The notes: a model not told the origin generated them from the letters alone. Shown: positions 1-8,595, numbered from the stretch's first letter. The stretch is 12,537 nucleotides of DNA from Nitrosospira sp. (GCA_030453055.1 JAKDLC010000029.1:1-12537), one strand, 5' to 3'. A program made the numbers and translations.

Positions 1-93
1 CTGCACCCCAAAAACCGCACACTTCACCCCGTCCAACTACCGGATTTAGGATTATCCCCGAAGACGTTTTACGCCACTCAAAGTGATGCCTTC

Positions 94-1263
94 ATGAAAT
101 TCGATGTTGTTATTATTGGCAGCGGGCTGGTTGGAGCAAGTCTGGCGCTTGCGCTCAAGGACAGTGGTCTCAAGGTGGCGTTGGTGGAGTCGCACGCGCC
201 GAGCCCTCTTCCCCGCAGTAACGGCTGGGACAGCAGGATTTACGCCATTAGCCCCGGTAGCGCCAGGTTTCTGCAAAACTTCGGGGTATGGCAGATGCTG
301 GACGAGGCCCGGATAACGCCGGTTTATAAAATGGCGGTGTTCGGCGATGACAGCGCCGCGCGCATCGATTTCAGCGCTTACGATATCGGATTGACGGAAC
401 TGGCGTTCATTGTGGAGAATGGCCGGCTTCAAGCCGCCGTGTGGAGCGCGCTCAAGCGCCAGAAGAAGGCCATCAAGGTTTTCTGCCCTGCGCAATGCGC
501 CTCGATAACGTGGAACGAATCTCATGCCGAATTGCATCTGGCTGACGGCAAGACCCTGCAAACAGGATTGATCGTTGGCGCGGATGGTGTGAATTCCTGG
601 GTGCGCGCACAAGCGGAAATCGAAGTTTCGCGACATTCTTATCAACAACGAGGCGTGGTGGCCAATTTCAGCGCGGAGCGTCCCCACCGCAACGTTGCGT
701 ATCAGTGGTTCCGGCGGGATGGCGTGCTGGCGCTGCTGCCGTTGCCGGATACGCTGGTCTCCATGGTATGGTCGGCAGATGAAGAGCAAGCCCGCGCGTT
801 ACTCGATTTATCGGAAACGGAGCTGTGCCGCCGGGTCGCCCGGGCTTCCCGCGGTACGTTGGGCAAGCTGCGCCTTGTTACGCAGCCCGCCGCTTTTCCA
901 CTGAATTTTGTGCATGTGAATAGACTGGTGCAGCCGCGTCTTGCCCTCATCGGGGATGCCGCCCATGGCATCCACCCCCTTGCCGGACAAGGCGTGAATC
1001 TGGGTCTGCGCGATGCGGACCAGCTGGCTGACACGCTCATTGCGCGCGGGTCGCAACCGGATTGCGGCGACTACCGGTTGCTGCGCCGTTATGAGCGCGC
1101 ACGCAAGGAGGATATACTGGCCATGGAACTCGTTACCGATGGCCTGCAGAAATTATTCAGCAATACTAACCCGACGCTCGTTCGCCTGCGTAATTTAGGG
1201 TTGGGCCTCACCAACCGGCTACCCCTCGTAAAAGACCGGTTGATGCAGCATGCATTGAGCTGA
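94..1263 (+). CDS. ubiH: UbiH/UbiF/COQ6-family FAD-dependent monooxygenase (ubiquinone ring hydroxylase)
   Basis: Flavoprotein hydroxylase of 389 aa, predicted to add an OH group to the ring of a ubiquinone precursor at the membrane. Visible motifs are the N-terminal dinucleotide fold GSGLVG (residues 9-14) with the ribose-binding acid E32, the second FAD/NADPH motif GADGVNSWVR (162-171), and the GD motif LIGDAAHGIHPLAGQG running into VNLGLRD (285-307), which fits the UbiH/COQ6 signature H-P-x-[AG]-G-Q-G-x-N-x-G-x2-D. The length is normal for the family. The ATG at 94 is chosen because the FAD fold begins directly after it, although the frame stays open to the left edge; no strong Shine-Dalgarno is visible. 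The family contains ring hydroxylases of different position specificity (UbiH, UbiF, UbiI) that I cannot separate by eye, so the symbol is provisional. dsbC follows 92 bp downstream; whether they are cotranscribed is unclear. Confidence 0.9.
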   Translation: MKFDVVIIGSGLVGASLALALKDSGLKVALVESHAPSPLPRSNGWDSRIYAISPGSARFLQNFGVWQMLDEARITPVYKMAVFGDDSAARIDFSAYDIGLTELAFIVENGRLQAAVWSALKRQKKAIKVFCPAQCASITWNESHAELHLADGKTLQTGLIVGADGVNSWVRAQAEIEVSRHSYQQRGVVANFSAERPHRNVAYQWFRRDGVLALLPLPDTLVSMVWSADEEQARALLDLSETELCRRVARASRGTLGKLRLVTQPAAFPLNFVHVNRLVQPRLALIGDAAHGIHPLAGQGVNLGLRDADQLADTLIARGSQPDCGDYRLLRRYERARKEDILAMELVTDGLQKLFSNTNPTLVRLRNLGLGLTNRLPLVKDRLMQHALS

Positions 1264-1355
1264 GACCGAACGGTCCACACTGGCGAATTCATGGTGCGGC
1301 GGCGCCCATCGCGCGCCATCCACCACAGATATATCTCAATTGGAGCAATCAGGTC

Positions 1356-2243
1356 ATGCGTTTAAAACTTACGTTCTCTTCGTTGTCATTTTCCTTATTG
1401 TTGTGCTTTCTTGCCGGCGCCGCTTTTGCTGATGAGGCATCCTTGAAAAAAACGCTTTCGGCAAATTTTCCCGGGGAAAAAATTGAAAGTGTGAAAAAAA
1501 CCTCTTATCTCGGGTTATATGAGGTTGTGGTGGGCGGCGAGTTGTTTTATACGGACGAAAAAGCAACGTATTTCTTCTTTGGTCATGTGGTTGATCCACA
1601 GACCAAACAAAGTCTGACCAGCGAGCGCTTGCAACAGATCAAGGATGCGCGGCGGATAAGCATCGACTCCCTTCCGCTGGAGCATGCAATCAAAGCAACC
1701 AGAGGCAACGGGAAGCGCAGCCTGGTAGTCTTTTCCGATCCCAACTGCCCCTATTGCAAGCGCCTGGAGAAGGAGCTGCAGAAGATCAGCGACATAACCA
1801 TCTACACATTGCTTTACCCGGTTCTAAACGGCTCGATCCCCACCGCCACGGCGATATGGTGTTCTCCTGACCGGCTCAAGGCTTGGGATGACTTCATGCT
1901 GCAAAATAAGGCCCCAACGGGAAAGAGTTGCGAAACGCCAATTGATACCCTCCTTCAGACAGGACGAAAGCACGGTATAACCGGTACCCCGACGTTGATC
2001 TTTGCGGATGGCTCGATCGTGCCGGGCATGATTCCCGCTGAAACCATCGAAAAGAAGCTCGAGGCGGCTACCGCAAAATGCCGGATTATGCGCTTGCGAA
2101 GAACGGTGGAGCCGGATGCCTGGGCATATGTACTATTGATCCGGCGAGCAAATGGTTCAAAGCACGCCCTTGTTCGTTTGTACTGGATTCCGGGTCAAGC
2201 CCGGAATGACGATATTCATGGTATTTTCTCGCCGGATCAATAA
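1356..2243 (+). CDS. dsbC: Thiol:disulfide interchange protein DsbC, with an abnormal C-terminal extension
   Basis: Periplasmic disulfide isomerase that reshuffles wrong disulfides and is normally kept reduced by DsbD. A signal peptide covers about residues 1-25 (cut after AFA). The N-terminal dimerisation domain covers about 26-95 and a thioredoxin fold follows, with active site CPYC (131-134) and the cis-proline loop GTP (cis-Pro 212). C169 and C192 match the second structural disulfide of E. coli DsbC. Ribosome-binding TGGAG lies at 1341-1345. Family members end about where residues 238-242 are found here; this frame runs about 54 aa further. Residues 260-295 are encoded by a small repeat element (2134-2242), including a WIPGQARNDD stretch that is a typical repeat translation rather than protein. 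Codon 242 (TGC) is one base from TGA, so the natural stop may have been lost there (inference). The enzyme domains look intact. Confidence 0.92.
   Translation: MRLKLTFSSLSFSLLLCFLAGAAFADEASLKKTLSANFPGEKIESVKKTSYLGLYEVVVGGELFYTDEKATYFFFGHVVDPQTKQSLTSERLQQIKDARRISIDSLPLEHAIKATRGNGKRSLVVFSDPNCPYCKRLEKELQKISDITIYTLLYPVLNGSIPTATAIWCSPDRLKAWDDFMLQNKAPTGKSCETPIDTLLQTGRKHGITGTPTLIFADGSIVPGMIPAETIEKKLEAATAKCRIMRLRRTVEPDAWAYVLLIRRANGSKHALVRLYWIPGQARNDDIHGIFSPDQ
2134..2242. mobile_element. Correia-like miniature inverted-repeat element (MITE) in the dsbC 3' end
   Basis: Two 20-bp arms, TATTGATCCGGCGAGCAAAT at 2134-2153 and the reverse complement of 2223-2242, match at 19 of 20 positions; the outer 15 bp are identical. 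Both ends are TA, which fits TA target duplication as for IS630/mariner-mobilised MITEs and the neisserial Correia element. The 109-bp unit has no coding capacity for a transposase and carries an internal perfect hairpin (2187-2207). It lies in the narrow space where dsbC and mltA converge; its right end is 6 bp from the mltA stop and forms the dsbC stop. The name is mine by structural analogy; I cannot see other copies in this window. Confidence 0.65.
2187..2207. repeat. REP-like palindrome inside the miniature element
   Basis: The perfect stem ATTCCGGG (2187-2194) and CCCGGAAT (2200-2207) encloses the 5-nt loop TCAAG. Together with the flanking bases (2184-2211) it is the widespread proteobacterial intergenic repeat whose translation gives WIPGQARNDD. 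No T-run follows on either strand, so it is not a classic terminator, but an RNA hairpin here could stall polymerase or protect mRNA ends between the convergent genes. Confidence 0.75.
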
Positions 2244-2248
2244 CGCAC

Positions 2249-3442
2249 TTACCGAATCTGGACTTCCGGTACATAACCGGTGGGCATCAGCACCCACATT
2301 TTGCCGCTCTGCTTCATTTTCCCGGCCTGATCTCCGGCGTCCGGACCGAAGCCCCAGAAAAAATCGGCGCGCACACTACCCTTGATGGCCCCGCCGGTAT
2401 CCTGAGCGACCATCAGACGGTGCAGCCGCTTGTCGGTATTGGGCCAGGTGGTGGCAAGAAAAACCGGCGCGCCCTGGGGTACGGCGCGTGGATCGATTGC
2501 AAGGCTTCTGCCCGCGGTCAGAGGTACGCCGAGCGCACCCAGCGGCCCCGTTATCCCGGCGGGCAGCTCACGAAAAAAAACGAAGCTCGAATTCTGCTGC
2601 AGCAACGCGCTCAACTTGCGCGGGTTCTTCTGCCCCCATGCCTTGATTCCCTGCATGGAGGCTTTTTCCAGCGGTAGTTCGCCACGCTCCACCAGTAGCT
2701 TTCCAATCGACTTATAAGGGCGCCCGTTTTGCTCGGAGTAGCCGACTCGCACGATTTCGCCATTCTCGAGTTGCACCCGGCCTGAACCCTGGATCTGCAG
2801 AAAAAACAGATCGATCTCATCATCTACCCAAAGAAGTTCCTTACCCTGCAGCGGCGCCGGATTATTCTCTATTTCAGACCGGCTATAATAAGGTACGACT
2901 TTGCGCCCTTGTAATCGCCCCCGCAGCCGCATATTCTTGAGTTCGGGATACACCTCGCTCAAGTCGACCACAAGCAGCTCATCCGGCGTGGTATAAAGCG
3001 GATAGCGGTAACGCGAGGATGGCTTGCGGCTGCCCTTCAATAAAGGTTCATAATAGCCGGTGATCAGGCCATCATCGCTACCATCCGAATTCAGTACCTG
3101 GTGCGGAACGAAACGGCTCTCGAAGAAGTGACGCCGCGTGACGCGATCCTGTCCCCGCATGGTGGCAGCCTGAATGCAGGTGTCCTGCCATAGCGGCTGA
3201 TTTCTCAAGACGGCGCAGCTGCGAAGGAATGCATCCCATGCGGGTAAAATGTCGTCGTCGGTCCAGCCCGTCAATGCGTTCCAATCGGTCGGCTTGAGTA
3301 CGGCTGCGGGCGCCGAAGCGGCTGGTGCAACCGTCGACGCCACCGGTTTTTCGTCAACGACGGGAGCGCGCGTGGGCGCCATCGTACAGGCGTTGAGCAA
3401 CAGGAATGAGGCGACGGCAAGAAAACTTAATTGGTTTTTCAT
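2249..3442 (-). CDS. mltA: Membrane-bound lytic murein transglycosylase A, lipoprotein
   Basis: Lytic transglycosylase of 397 aa that cleaves the MurNAc-GlcNAc bond of peptidoglycan with formation of 1,6-anhydro-MurNAc, anchored in the outer membrane. The N-terminus has a lipoprotein signal with lipobox L-N-A-C19, followed by an Ala/Pro/Val-rich linker (about 20-50). The MltA barrel motifs are in order: DGLITGYYEPLLKGSR (124-139), EIDLFFLQIQGSGRV (209-223), GYSEQNGRPYKSIGKLL (234-250), and the 3D-type domain with LAIDPRAVPQG (314-324) and VAQDTGGAIKG (345-355). D348 in QDTGG corresponds to the catalytic Asp of E. coli MltA. The start is fixed by the lipoprotein signal; only a weak ribosome-binding site precedes it. 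Its stop faces that of dsbC across 5 bp, so its 3' end abuts the miniature element. Confidence 0.95.
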   Translation of the reverse strand: MKNQLSFLAVASFLLLNACTMAPTRAPVVDEKPVASTVAPAASAPAAVLKPTDWNALTGWTDDDILPAWDAFLRSCAVLRNQPLWQDTCIQAATMRGQDRVTRRHFFESRFVPHQVLNSDGSDDGLITGYYEPLLKGSRKPSSRYRYPLYTTPDELLVVDLSEVYPELKNMRLRGRLQGRKVVPYYSRSEIENNPAPLQGKELLWVDDEIDLFFLQIQGSGRVQLENGEIVRVGYSEQNGRPYKSIGKLLVERGELPLEKASMQGIKAWGQKNPRKLSALLQQNSSFVFFRELPAGITGPLGALGVPLTAGRSLAIDPRAVPQGAPVFLATTWPNTDKRLHRLMVAQDTGGAIKGSVRADFFWGFGPDAGDQAGKMKQSGKMWVLMPTGYVPEVQIR

Positions 3443-3491
3443 TGGTTTTTCATCAAATTTTGGTTAAAGTTGCGTTCAACAACTATACATC

Positions 3492-3617
3492 ATGCTTGAC
3501 CCTATGTGGATATTGCTGCTGGAAGCAGGCGTCGCACTGGCGCTACTGATCATTATTGTCTGGTGGACCAGGCCGCGCAAAAGGAATGACGAAAAAAAGG
3601 ATGATGAATCCCGCTGA
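3492..3617 (+). CDS. Small single-pass membrane protein, function unknown
   Basis: Open frame of 41 codons starting ATG at 3492 and ending TGA at 3615-3617. The product has a short N-terminus, one hydrophobic helix (about residues 6-25, WILLLEAGVALALLIIIVWW) and a highly charged tail (TRPRKRNDEKKDDESR), a typical small inner-membrane protein with a cytoplasmic basic tail. The segment LLEAGVAL...IVWWT is reminiscent of small conserved betaproteobacterial proteins I recall, but I cannot name a function. A second ATG at 3504 would give a 37-aa version starting MWILLL. No strong ribosome-binding site is visible before either. It lies divergent to mltA and 116 bp upstream of gdhA on the same strand. 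Confidence 0.55.
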   Translation: MLDPMWILLLEAGVALALLIIIVWWTRPRKRNDEKKDDESR

Positions 3618-3618
3618 A

Positions 3619-3657
3619 GCGGCAAAATAAGGCGGCAAAATAAGGCGGCAAAAATAA
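3619..3657 (+). repeat. 13-bp tandem repeat, three units
   Basis: The unit GCGGCAAAATAAG occurs at 3619-3631 and identically at 3632-3644; a third, imperfect copy with one extra A follows from 3645. It lies directly after the stop codon of the small membrane protein and upstream of the gdhA leader. The phase of 13 bp is not a codon multiple, and every unit contains TAA, so it is non-coding. Confidence 0.85.
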
Positions 3658-3662
3658 TACAG

Positions 3663-5077
<1,415 letters not shown>

Positions 5078-5137
5078 TCATCAGTCGCTCGACAGGCATA
5101 CCTCGCTATGCGGCGTCTCCTCGGCTTCACCGGAAAT

Positions 5138-6502
5138 CTATCGGATCCAGACCGTTTTGATGTTGGCGAATTCCCGAATGCCATGATAGGACAATTCCCT
5201 GCCAAACCCGGAAGCCTTGGTGCCGCCGAAAGGTAGGCGCGGATCCGACCTGACCATGCCGTTGATAAAGGTGCAGCCGGCCTCGATTCGCTGCGCGATT
5301 TCCTCTGCGTGCTCGGCATCGCGACTCCAGATGCTGGAGCCAAGACCGAAACGGGTATCGTTGGCGATGTGAACGGCCTCCTCTTCATCTGTTGCGCGTA
5401 TCACGGCGGCTACAGGCCCGAATAGCTCTTCGTGATATGCACGGGTTTTCATCGTGACCCGATCGAGTATCGACGGGGGATAGAACGCGCCTTCTCCCGG
5501 TATCGGCTCGCACCCGAGTACCGATTGGGCGCCTTGCGTAATCGAATCGGTTACCTGCTGATGTAAATCGTCCCGTAAATCGAGCCGCGCCATGGGGCCA
5601 AGCTGAGTCGTTTCGCTCAGCGGATCACCCATTTTCAAATCCGCTGCCTTCTCGATAAACAGGGATAAAAACTCGTCGGCGATTTCCGCAACGGGAATGA
5701 TGCGCTTGGCTGCAATGCACGATTGCCCACAGTTCTGGAACCGCGACCTCACCGCAGTGCTGGCGGCTTGTTCCAGATCCGCATCCTTCAATACAATGAA
5801 TGCATCCGATCCGCCCAGCTCCAATACACATTTCTTCAGATGCCGGCCCGCGTGGGAAGCAATTTCACGCCCCGCGGTCTCTGAACCGGTAAGCGTTACC
5901 GCATGAACATTATGACTGGCGATGGCCTCAGCCACGTCGGCGGCCTCGATCATGAGCGTGGTAAAGAGATGCGAAGTAAACTTCGCGTCGCGGAACAATT
6001 GCTCCAGAGCCAGCGCGCATTGCGGGACGTTGGAAGCATGTTTCAGAACGCAGCCATTGCCCGCCATCAGCGCAGGAGCGGCAAAGCGGATCACCTGAAA
6101 GAAGGGAAAATTCCACGGCATCACACCGAGAACGATGCCGATCGGATGATAGGAGACATAGCTTTTGTTCGCATCGGTCTGGACCAACTCGTTTTGCATG
6201 AAATGATCGCCATGCACTGCGTAATAGTCACAGGCCAGCGCGCATTTTTCCACCTCGGCGCGGCCCTCGCGTAGTGGCTTTCCCATTTCGATAGCTATTA
6301 GTCGGGCATATTCGTCAACCTGTTCGTGAAGCAGCGTGGCGGCACTGTGCATGCATTCCGCGCGTTCGGCAAGTGTCGTGCACACCCAGGTGCGCTGGGC
6401 ATGGTAAGCTTGCTCCAACGCCGCCACGAGCTGACGGCCATCCCAACTGGTATAGGTTTTCAGAGTTTTATTGGTCGCGGGGTTTAGGCTGATATATGGC
6501 AT
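5138..6502 (-). CDS. NAD(P)-dependent succinate-semialdehyde dehydrogenase, Sad/YneI type
   Basis: Aldehyde dehydrogenase superfamily enzyme of 454 aa, expected to oxidise succinate semialdehyde (or a related aldehyde) to the acid in the cytoplasm. Catalytic residues are all visible: N131 in PWNFP, K154 in the cofactor-binding VLKHAS, the Rossmann-like turn TGSETAG (205-211), general base E228 in LELGGSD, nucleophile C262 in NCGQSC, and E359 in EELFGPV. The overall wording (YHPIGIVLGVMPWNFPFFQVIR, KKCVLELGGSD, LGPMARLDLRDDLHQQV, PFGGTKASGFGRELS) is closest in my memory to E. coli Sad/YneI rather than GabD, so no symbol is given. The ATG at 6502 is preceded by GGAAGAA. No GABA transaminase or transporter lies nearby, so the physiological aldehyde is unproven. 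It is divergent from slt across 111 bp. Confidence 0.9.
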   Translation of the reverse strand: MPYISLNPATNKTLKTYTSWDGRQLVAALEQAYHAQRTWVCTTLAERAECMHSAATLLHEQVDEYARLIAIEMGKPLREGRAEVEKCALACDYYAVHGDHFMQNELVQTDANKSYVSYHPIGIVLGVMPWNFPFFQVIRFAAPALMAGNGCVLKHASNVPQCALALEQLFRDAKFTSHLFTTLMIEAADVAEAIASHNVHAVTLTGSETAGREIASHAGRHLKKCVLELGGSDAFIVLKDADLEQAASTAVRSRFQNCGQSCIAAKRIIPVAEIADEFLSLFIEKAADLKMGDPLSETTQLGPMARLDLRDDLHQQVTDSITQGAQSVLGCEPIPGEGAFYPPSILDRVTMKTRAYHEELFGPVAAVIRATDEEEAVHIANDTRFGLGSSIWSRDAEHAEEIAQRIEAGCTFINGMVRSDPRLPFGGTKASGFGRELSYHGIREFANIKTVWIR

Positions 6503-6525
6503 GATGTGCTATTCTTCCATTAAAA

Positions 6526-6553
6526 TTGACGAAGCAGAACGACAGTCGACAAT
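6526..6553 (+). promoter_or_regulatory. Possible sigma-70 promoter for the slt cluster
   Basis: TTGACG (6526-6531) matches the -35 consensus at five of six bases; GACAAT (6548-6553) matches the -10 at four of six with a 16-bp spacer. It points towards slt, about 60 bp upstream of its ATG, in the divergent region between the aldehyde dehydrogenase and slt. This is a by-eye match only. Confidence 0.25.
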
Positions 6554-6613
6554 CGGGTGGTTACTTTCCGTTCGATTTTCCGTTTCCGGGCTAATATCCA
6601 TGTATAGCAGATT

Positions 6614-7699
6614 ATGAAAAAGTTTTTTTTGGAACCAGGCTTGGAAGGGCTGAGGCGGCTAGCGGGATTATTTTTCGCGATGTACGCCGGAGCCCTGGCG
6701 GCCGCCCTGGACGACGATTTCATCGCCATGAGGCAAGCATCCCAGGCGGGAGATTCTGTCCGTGTGGCGATTTACGCCCGGCGCCTGCAGGGCCATGTGC
6801 TGGAGCCGTATGCAGCCTACTATCAGTTGCAGTCTCAACTGGAGAATATAACGGTGAGCGCGGATGAGATCAAACGATTTCGTTCCCGCTATCAGGACAG
6901 CTATCTGGGCGACCGGCTGCAGGGGGAATGGCTGAAAGTTCTGGGCAAGACACAGCAATGGGATCTGTTCGCGCAAGCGTATCCGGATCTGATCAATGGG
7001 GATACTGAACTCGGCTGCTATTCCCTGCAACAGCGCTTCGCTGTAAACGATGAGAGTGCATTCAACGAAGCGCGCTTGCTATGGTTTAACGGACGCGACC
7101 TGCCGGAAAGCTGTACGCCATTATTCGATGCGCTCATAACTGCGGGGACGTTGACGATGGAAGATGTATGGGCGCGGTTGCGACTGGCGCTCGAGTTGGG
7201 CAACGTGAGCGTAGCGAAGCGCATCAACCAGCACTTGCCTGATAACCAGGCGCTCAATGAACGAAAGCTGACCACCGCTGGGGACAATCCCCTGCGCTAT
7301 CTGGAAAAACACAGGAACGAGATCAAGACTCGCGCAGACCGGGAAATTGCGCTTTTCGCAGTGTTGCGCCTGCTCCGTAGCGGTCCCGATCAAGCTTACG
7401 CGTATTGGCCCAGGATCCGCGAGCGCTTCAACGAAACGGAACATTCCTATTTCATGGTGCAACTGGCGGATCAGGCGGCTCGCAGGCTTAACCCGCGTGC
7501 CCTGGAATGGTTCAGGGAAGCGGCCGACGCCAGCGCGCCGGTTCCGCTGTCGGATGCGCAGCTTGGCTGGAAAAGCCGCGCTGCGTTGCGCACCGGGGAT
7601 TGGGGTCTGCTGTTGGAGACCATCGAAGCCATGTCTGACCGGGAACAACAGGCGGGAGTATGGCGTTACTGGAAGGCGCGAGCCCTGAAGTGTGAGTGA
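6614..7699 (+). CDS. N-terminal fragment of Slt: signal peptide and helical U-domain
   Basis: A 361-aa frame ending at the first premature TGA. It begins MKKFF, has a hydrophobic signal segment (about 16-31, ending GALAAA) and then many short helical repeats with the Slt70 look (PYAAYYQLQSQL, WRYWKARALK near the end). It has no catalytic Glu, so if secreted it could bind but not cut peptidoglycan. The ATG at 6614 is chosen because it gives a credible signal peptide; the ribosome-binding site is weak. Confidence 0.6.
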   Translation: MKKFFLEPGLEGLRRLAGLFFAMYAGALAAALDDDFIAMRQASQAGDSVRVAIYARRLQGHVLEPYAAYYQLQSQLENITVSADEIKRFRSRYQDSYLGDRLQGEWLKVLGKTQQWDLFAQAYPDLINGDTELGCYSLQQRFAVNDESAFNEARLLWFNGRDLPESCTPLFDALITAGTLTMEDVWARLRLALELGNVSVAKRINQHLPDNQALNERKLTTAGDNPLRYLEKHRNEIKTRADREIALFAVLRLLRSGPDQAYAYWPRIRERFNETEHSYFMVQLADQAARRLNPRALEWFREAADASAPVPLSDAQLGWKSRAALRTGDWGLLLETIEAMSDREQQAGVWRYWKARALKCE

Positions 7700-7783
7700 A
7701 AAACGGCGGAAGCCAACGCGATCCTTGCGCCATTGTGCACTTAGCATAATTTTTACGGTCAACTGGCGGAAGAGGAGTTAGGC

Positions 7784-8590
7784 GTGGGGATCGGCGCCGC
7801 CGCCGCACCATATAAAGTTGCAACGGACGAGATTGCGGCCATCGAGCGGTTGTCAGGAATTCGACGCGCCCTCGCCTTGTATCGGCTGAACCTGCGGACC
7901 GAGGCGACGCGGGAATGGGCCTGGGCGATACGCGATTTCGATGACCGGCGCCTGCTGGCCGCCGCCGAGGTCGCACGGCGTGCCGGAATCTATGACCGCG
8001 CTATCAATACCGCCGATAAAACCGTATTACATCATGATTTCAGTCTGCGTTTTCTTGCGCCGCATCGCGATGCGCTGAGTGGCTTGTTGAAACAACAGGA
8101 GCTCGACGAGGCCTGGGTATACGGGCTCATCCGTCAGGAGAGCCGTTTTATCACCGATGCCCGATCCAGCGCCGGAGCCATGGGCTTGATGCAACTGATG
8201 CCGGCCACCGCCAAATGGGTCGCAAAAAAAATGGGAATGCAGAAATACCGCAAAACCCTCATTGCCGACGTGAATACCAATCTGAAGTTGGGTACGTATT
8301 ATCTCAAGCACGTCCTTACTTTACTGGACAACCAGCCATTGCTGGCTTCTGCGGCTTACAATGCCGGCCCGAGACGGGCATGGCAATGGCGCGACGAAAA
8401 GCCGCTTGAAGGCGCAATTTATGCCGAAACCATTCCGTTCAATGAAACCCGCGATTACGTCAAAAAAGTGATGAGCAACTCCATGTACTACGCCAGCAAC
8501 TTCGGTCATCAGACCAGAACGCTGAGTCAGCGGCTTGGCATAGTCGCACCGAAATCCGCCGCCGTGATCGTTGCCGAAGAGGAAAAATAA
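7784..8590 (+). CDS. C-terminal fragment of Slt: linker and catalytic SLT domain, leaderless
   Basis: A 268-aa frame after the second stop. The catalytic Glu is E119 in LIRQESRF (codon 8138-8140), followed by the SLT motifs GAMGLMQLMPATA (131-143), the region ending LGTYYLKHVL, ASAAYNAGP, and ETRDYVKKVM. The GTG at 7784 has a good ribosome-binding site AGGAG (7773-7777) at 6-nt spacing, so it could be translated by reinitiation. It has no signal peptide, so the product would stay in the cytoplasm away from its substrate. The next gene starts 5 bp after its stop. Confidence 0.6.
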   Translation: MGIGAAAAPYKVATDEIAAIERLSGIRRALALYRLNLRTEATREWAWAIRDFDDRRLLAAAEVARRAGIYDRAINTADKTVLHHDFSLRFLAPHRDALSGLLKQQELDEAWVYGLIRQESRFITDARSSAGAMGLMQLMPATAKWVAKKMGMQKYRKTLIADVNTNLKLGTYYLKHVLTLLDNQPLLASAAYNAGPRRAWQWRDEKPLEGAIYAETIPFNETRDYVKKVMSNSMYYASNFGHQTRTLSQRLGIVAPKSAAVIVAEEEK

Positions 8591-8595
8591 GCGTC

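Larger units (their letters stand above)
6614..8590 (+). pseudogene. slt: Soluble lytic transglycosylase (Slt70 type) interrupted by two in-frame stop codons
   Basis: The two open parts lie in the same reading frame, and the bases between them (7700-7783) continue the protein: RALKCE-stop-KTAEANAILAPLCT-stop-HNFYGQLAEEELG. This fits the end of the Slt70 helical U-domain and the start of its linker domain; from memory the first stop falls on the glycine of E. coli ERGREAEAKEIL. The stops are TGA at 7697-7699 (one change from GGA) and TAG at 7742-7744 (one change from GAG, CAG or AAG). No insertion or deletion is needed, and the rest is intact: a signal peptide (about 1-31), an Ala/Leu-rich superhelix, and a catalytic SLT domain with Glu at joined-frame residue 509. 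The full product would be 658 codons including both internal stops and the final stop. Likely a recent pseudogene, unless the stops are sequencing errors or are read through. Confidence 0.85.

Noticed and set aside
1..93. Possible 3' end of an upstream gene; one frame runs from the edge to TGA at 84-86 and another to TAG at 47-49
   Set aside because: Under 30 codons, no recognisable protein ending, and three frames are equally open, so nothing decides between them.
1264..1275. GACCG-AA-CGGTC palindrome after the ubiH stop
   Set aside because: A 2-nt loop and 5-bp stem without a T-run; too short to call a terminator or operator.
5096..5111. GCATA/TATGC hairpin between gdhA and the aldehyde dehydrogenase as a shared terminator
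   Set aside because: Five weak base pairs with no T-rich tail on either strand.
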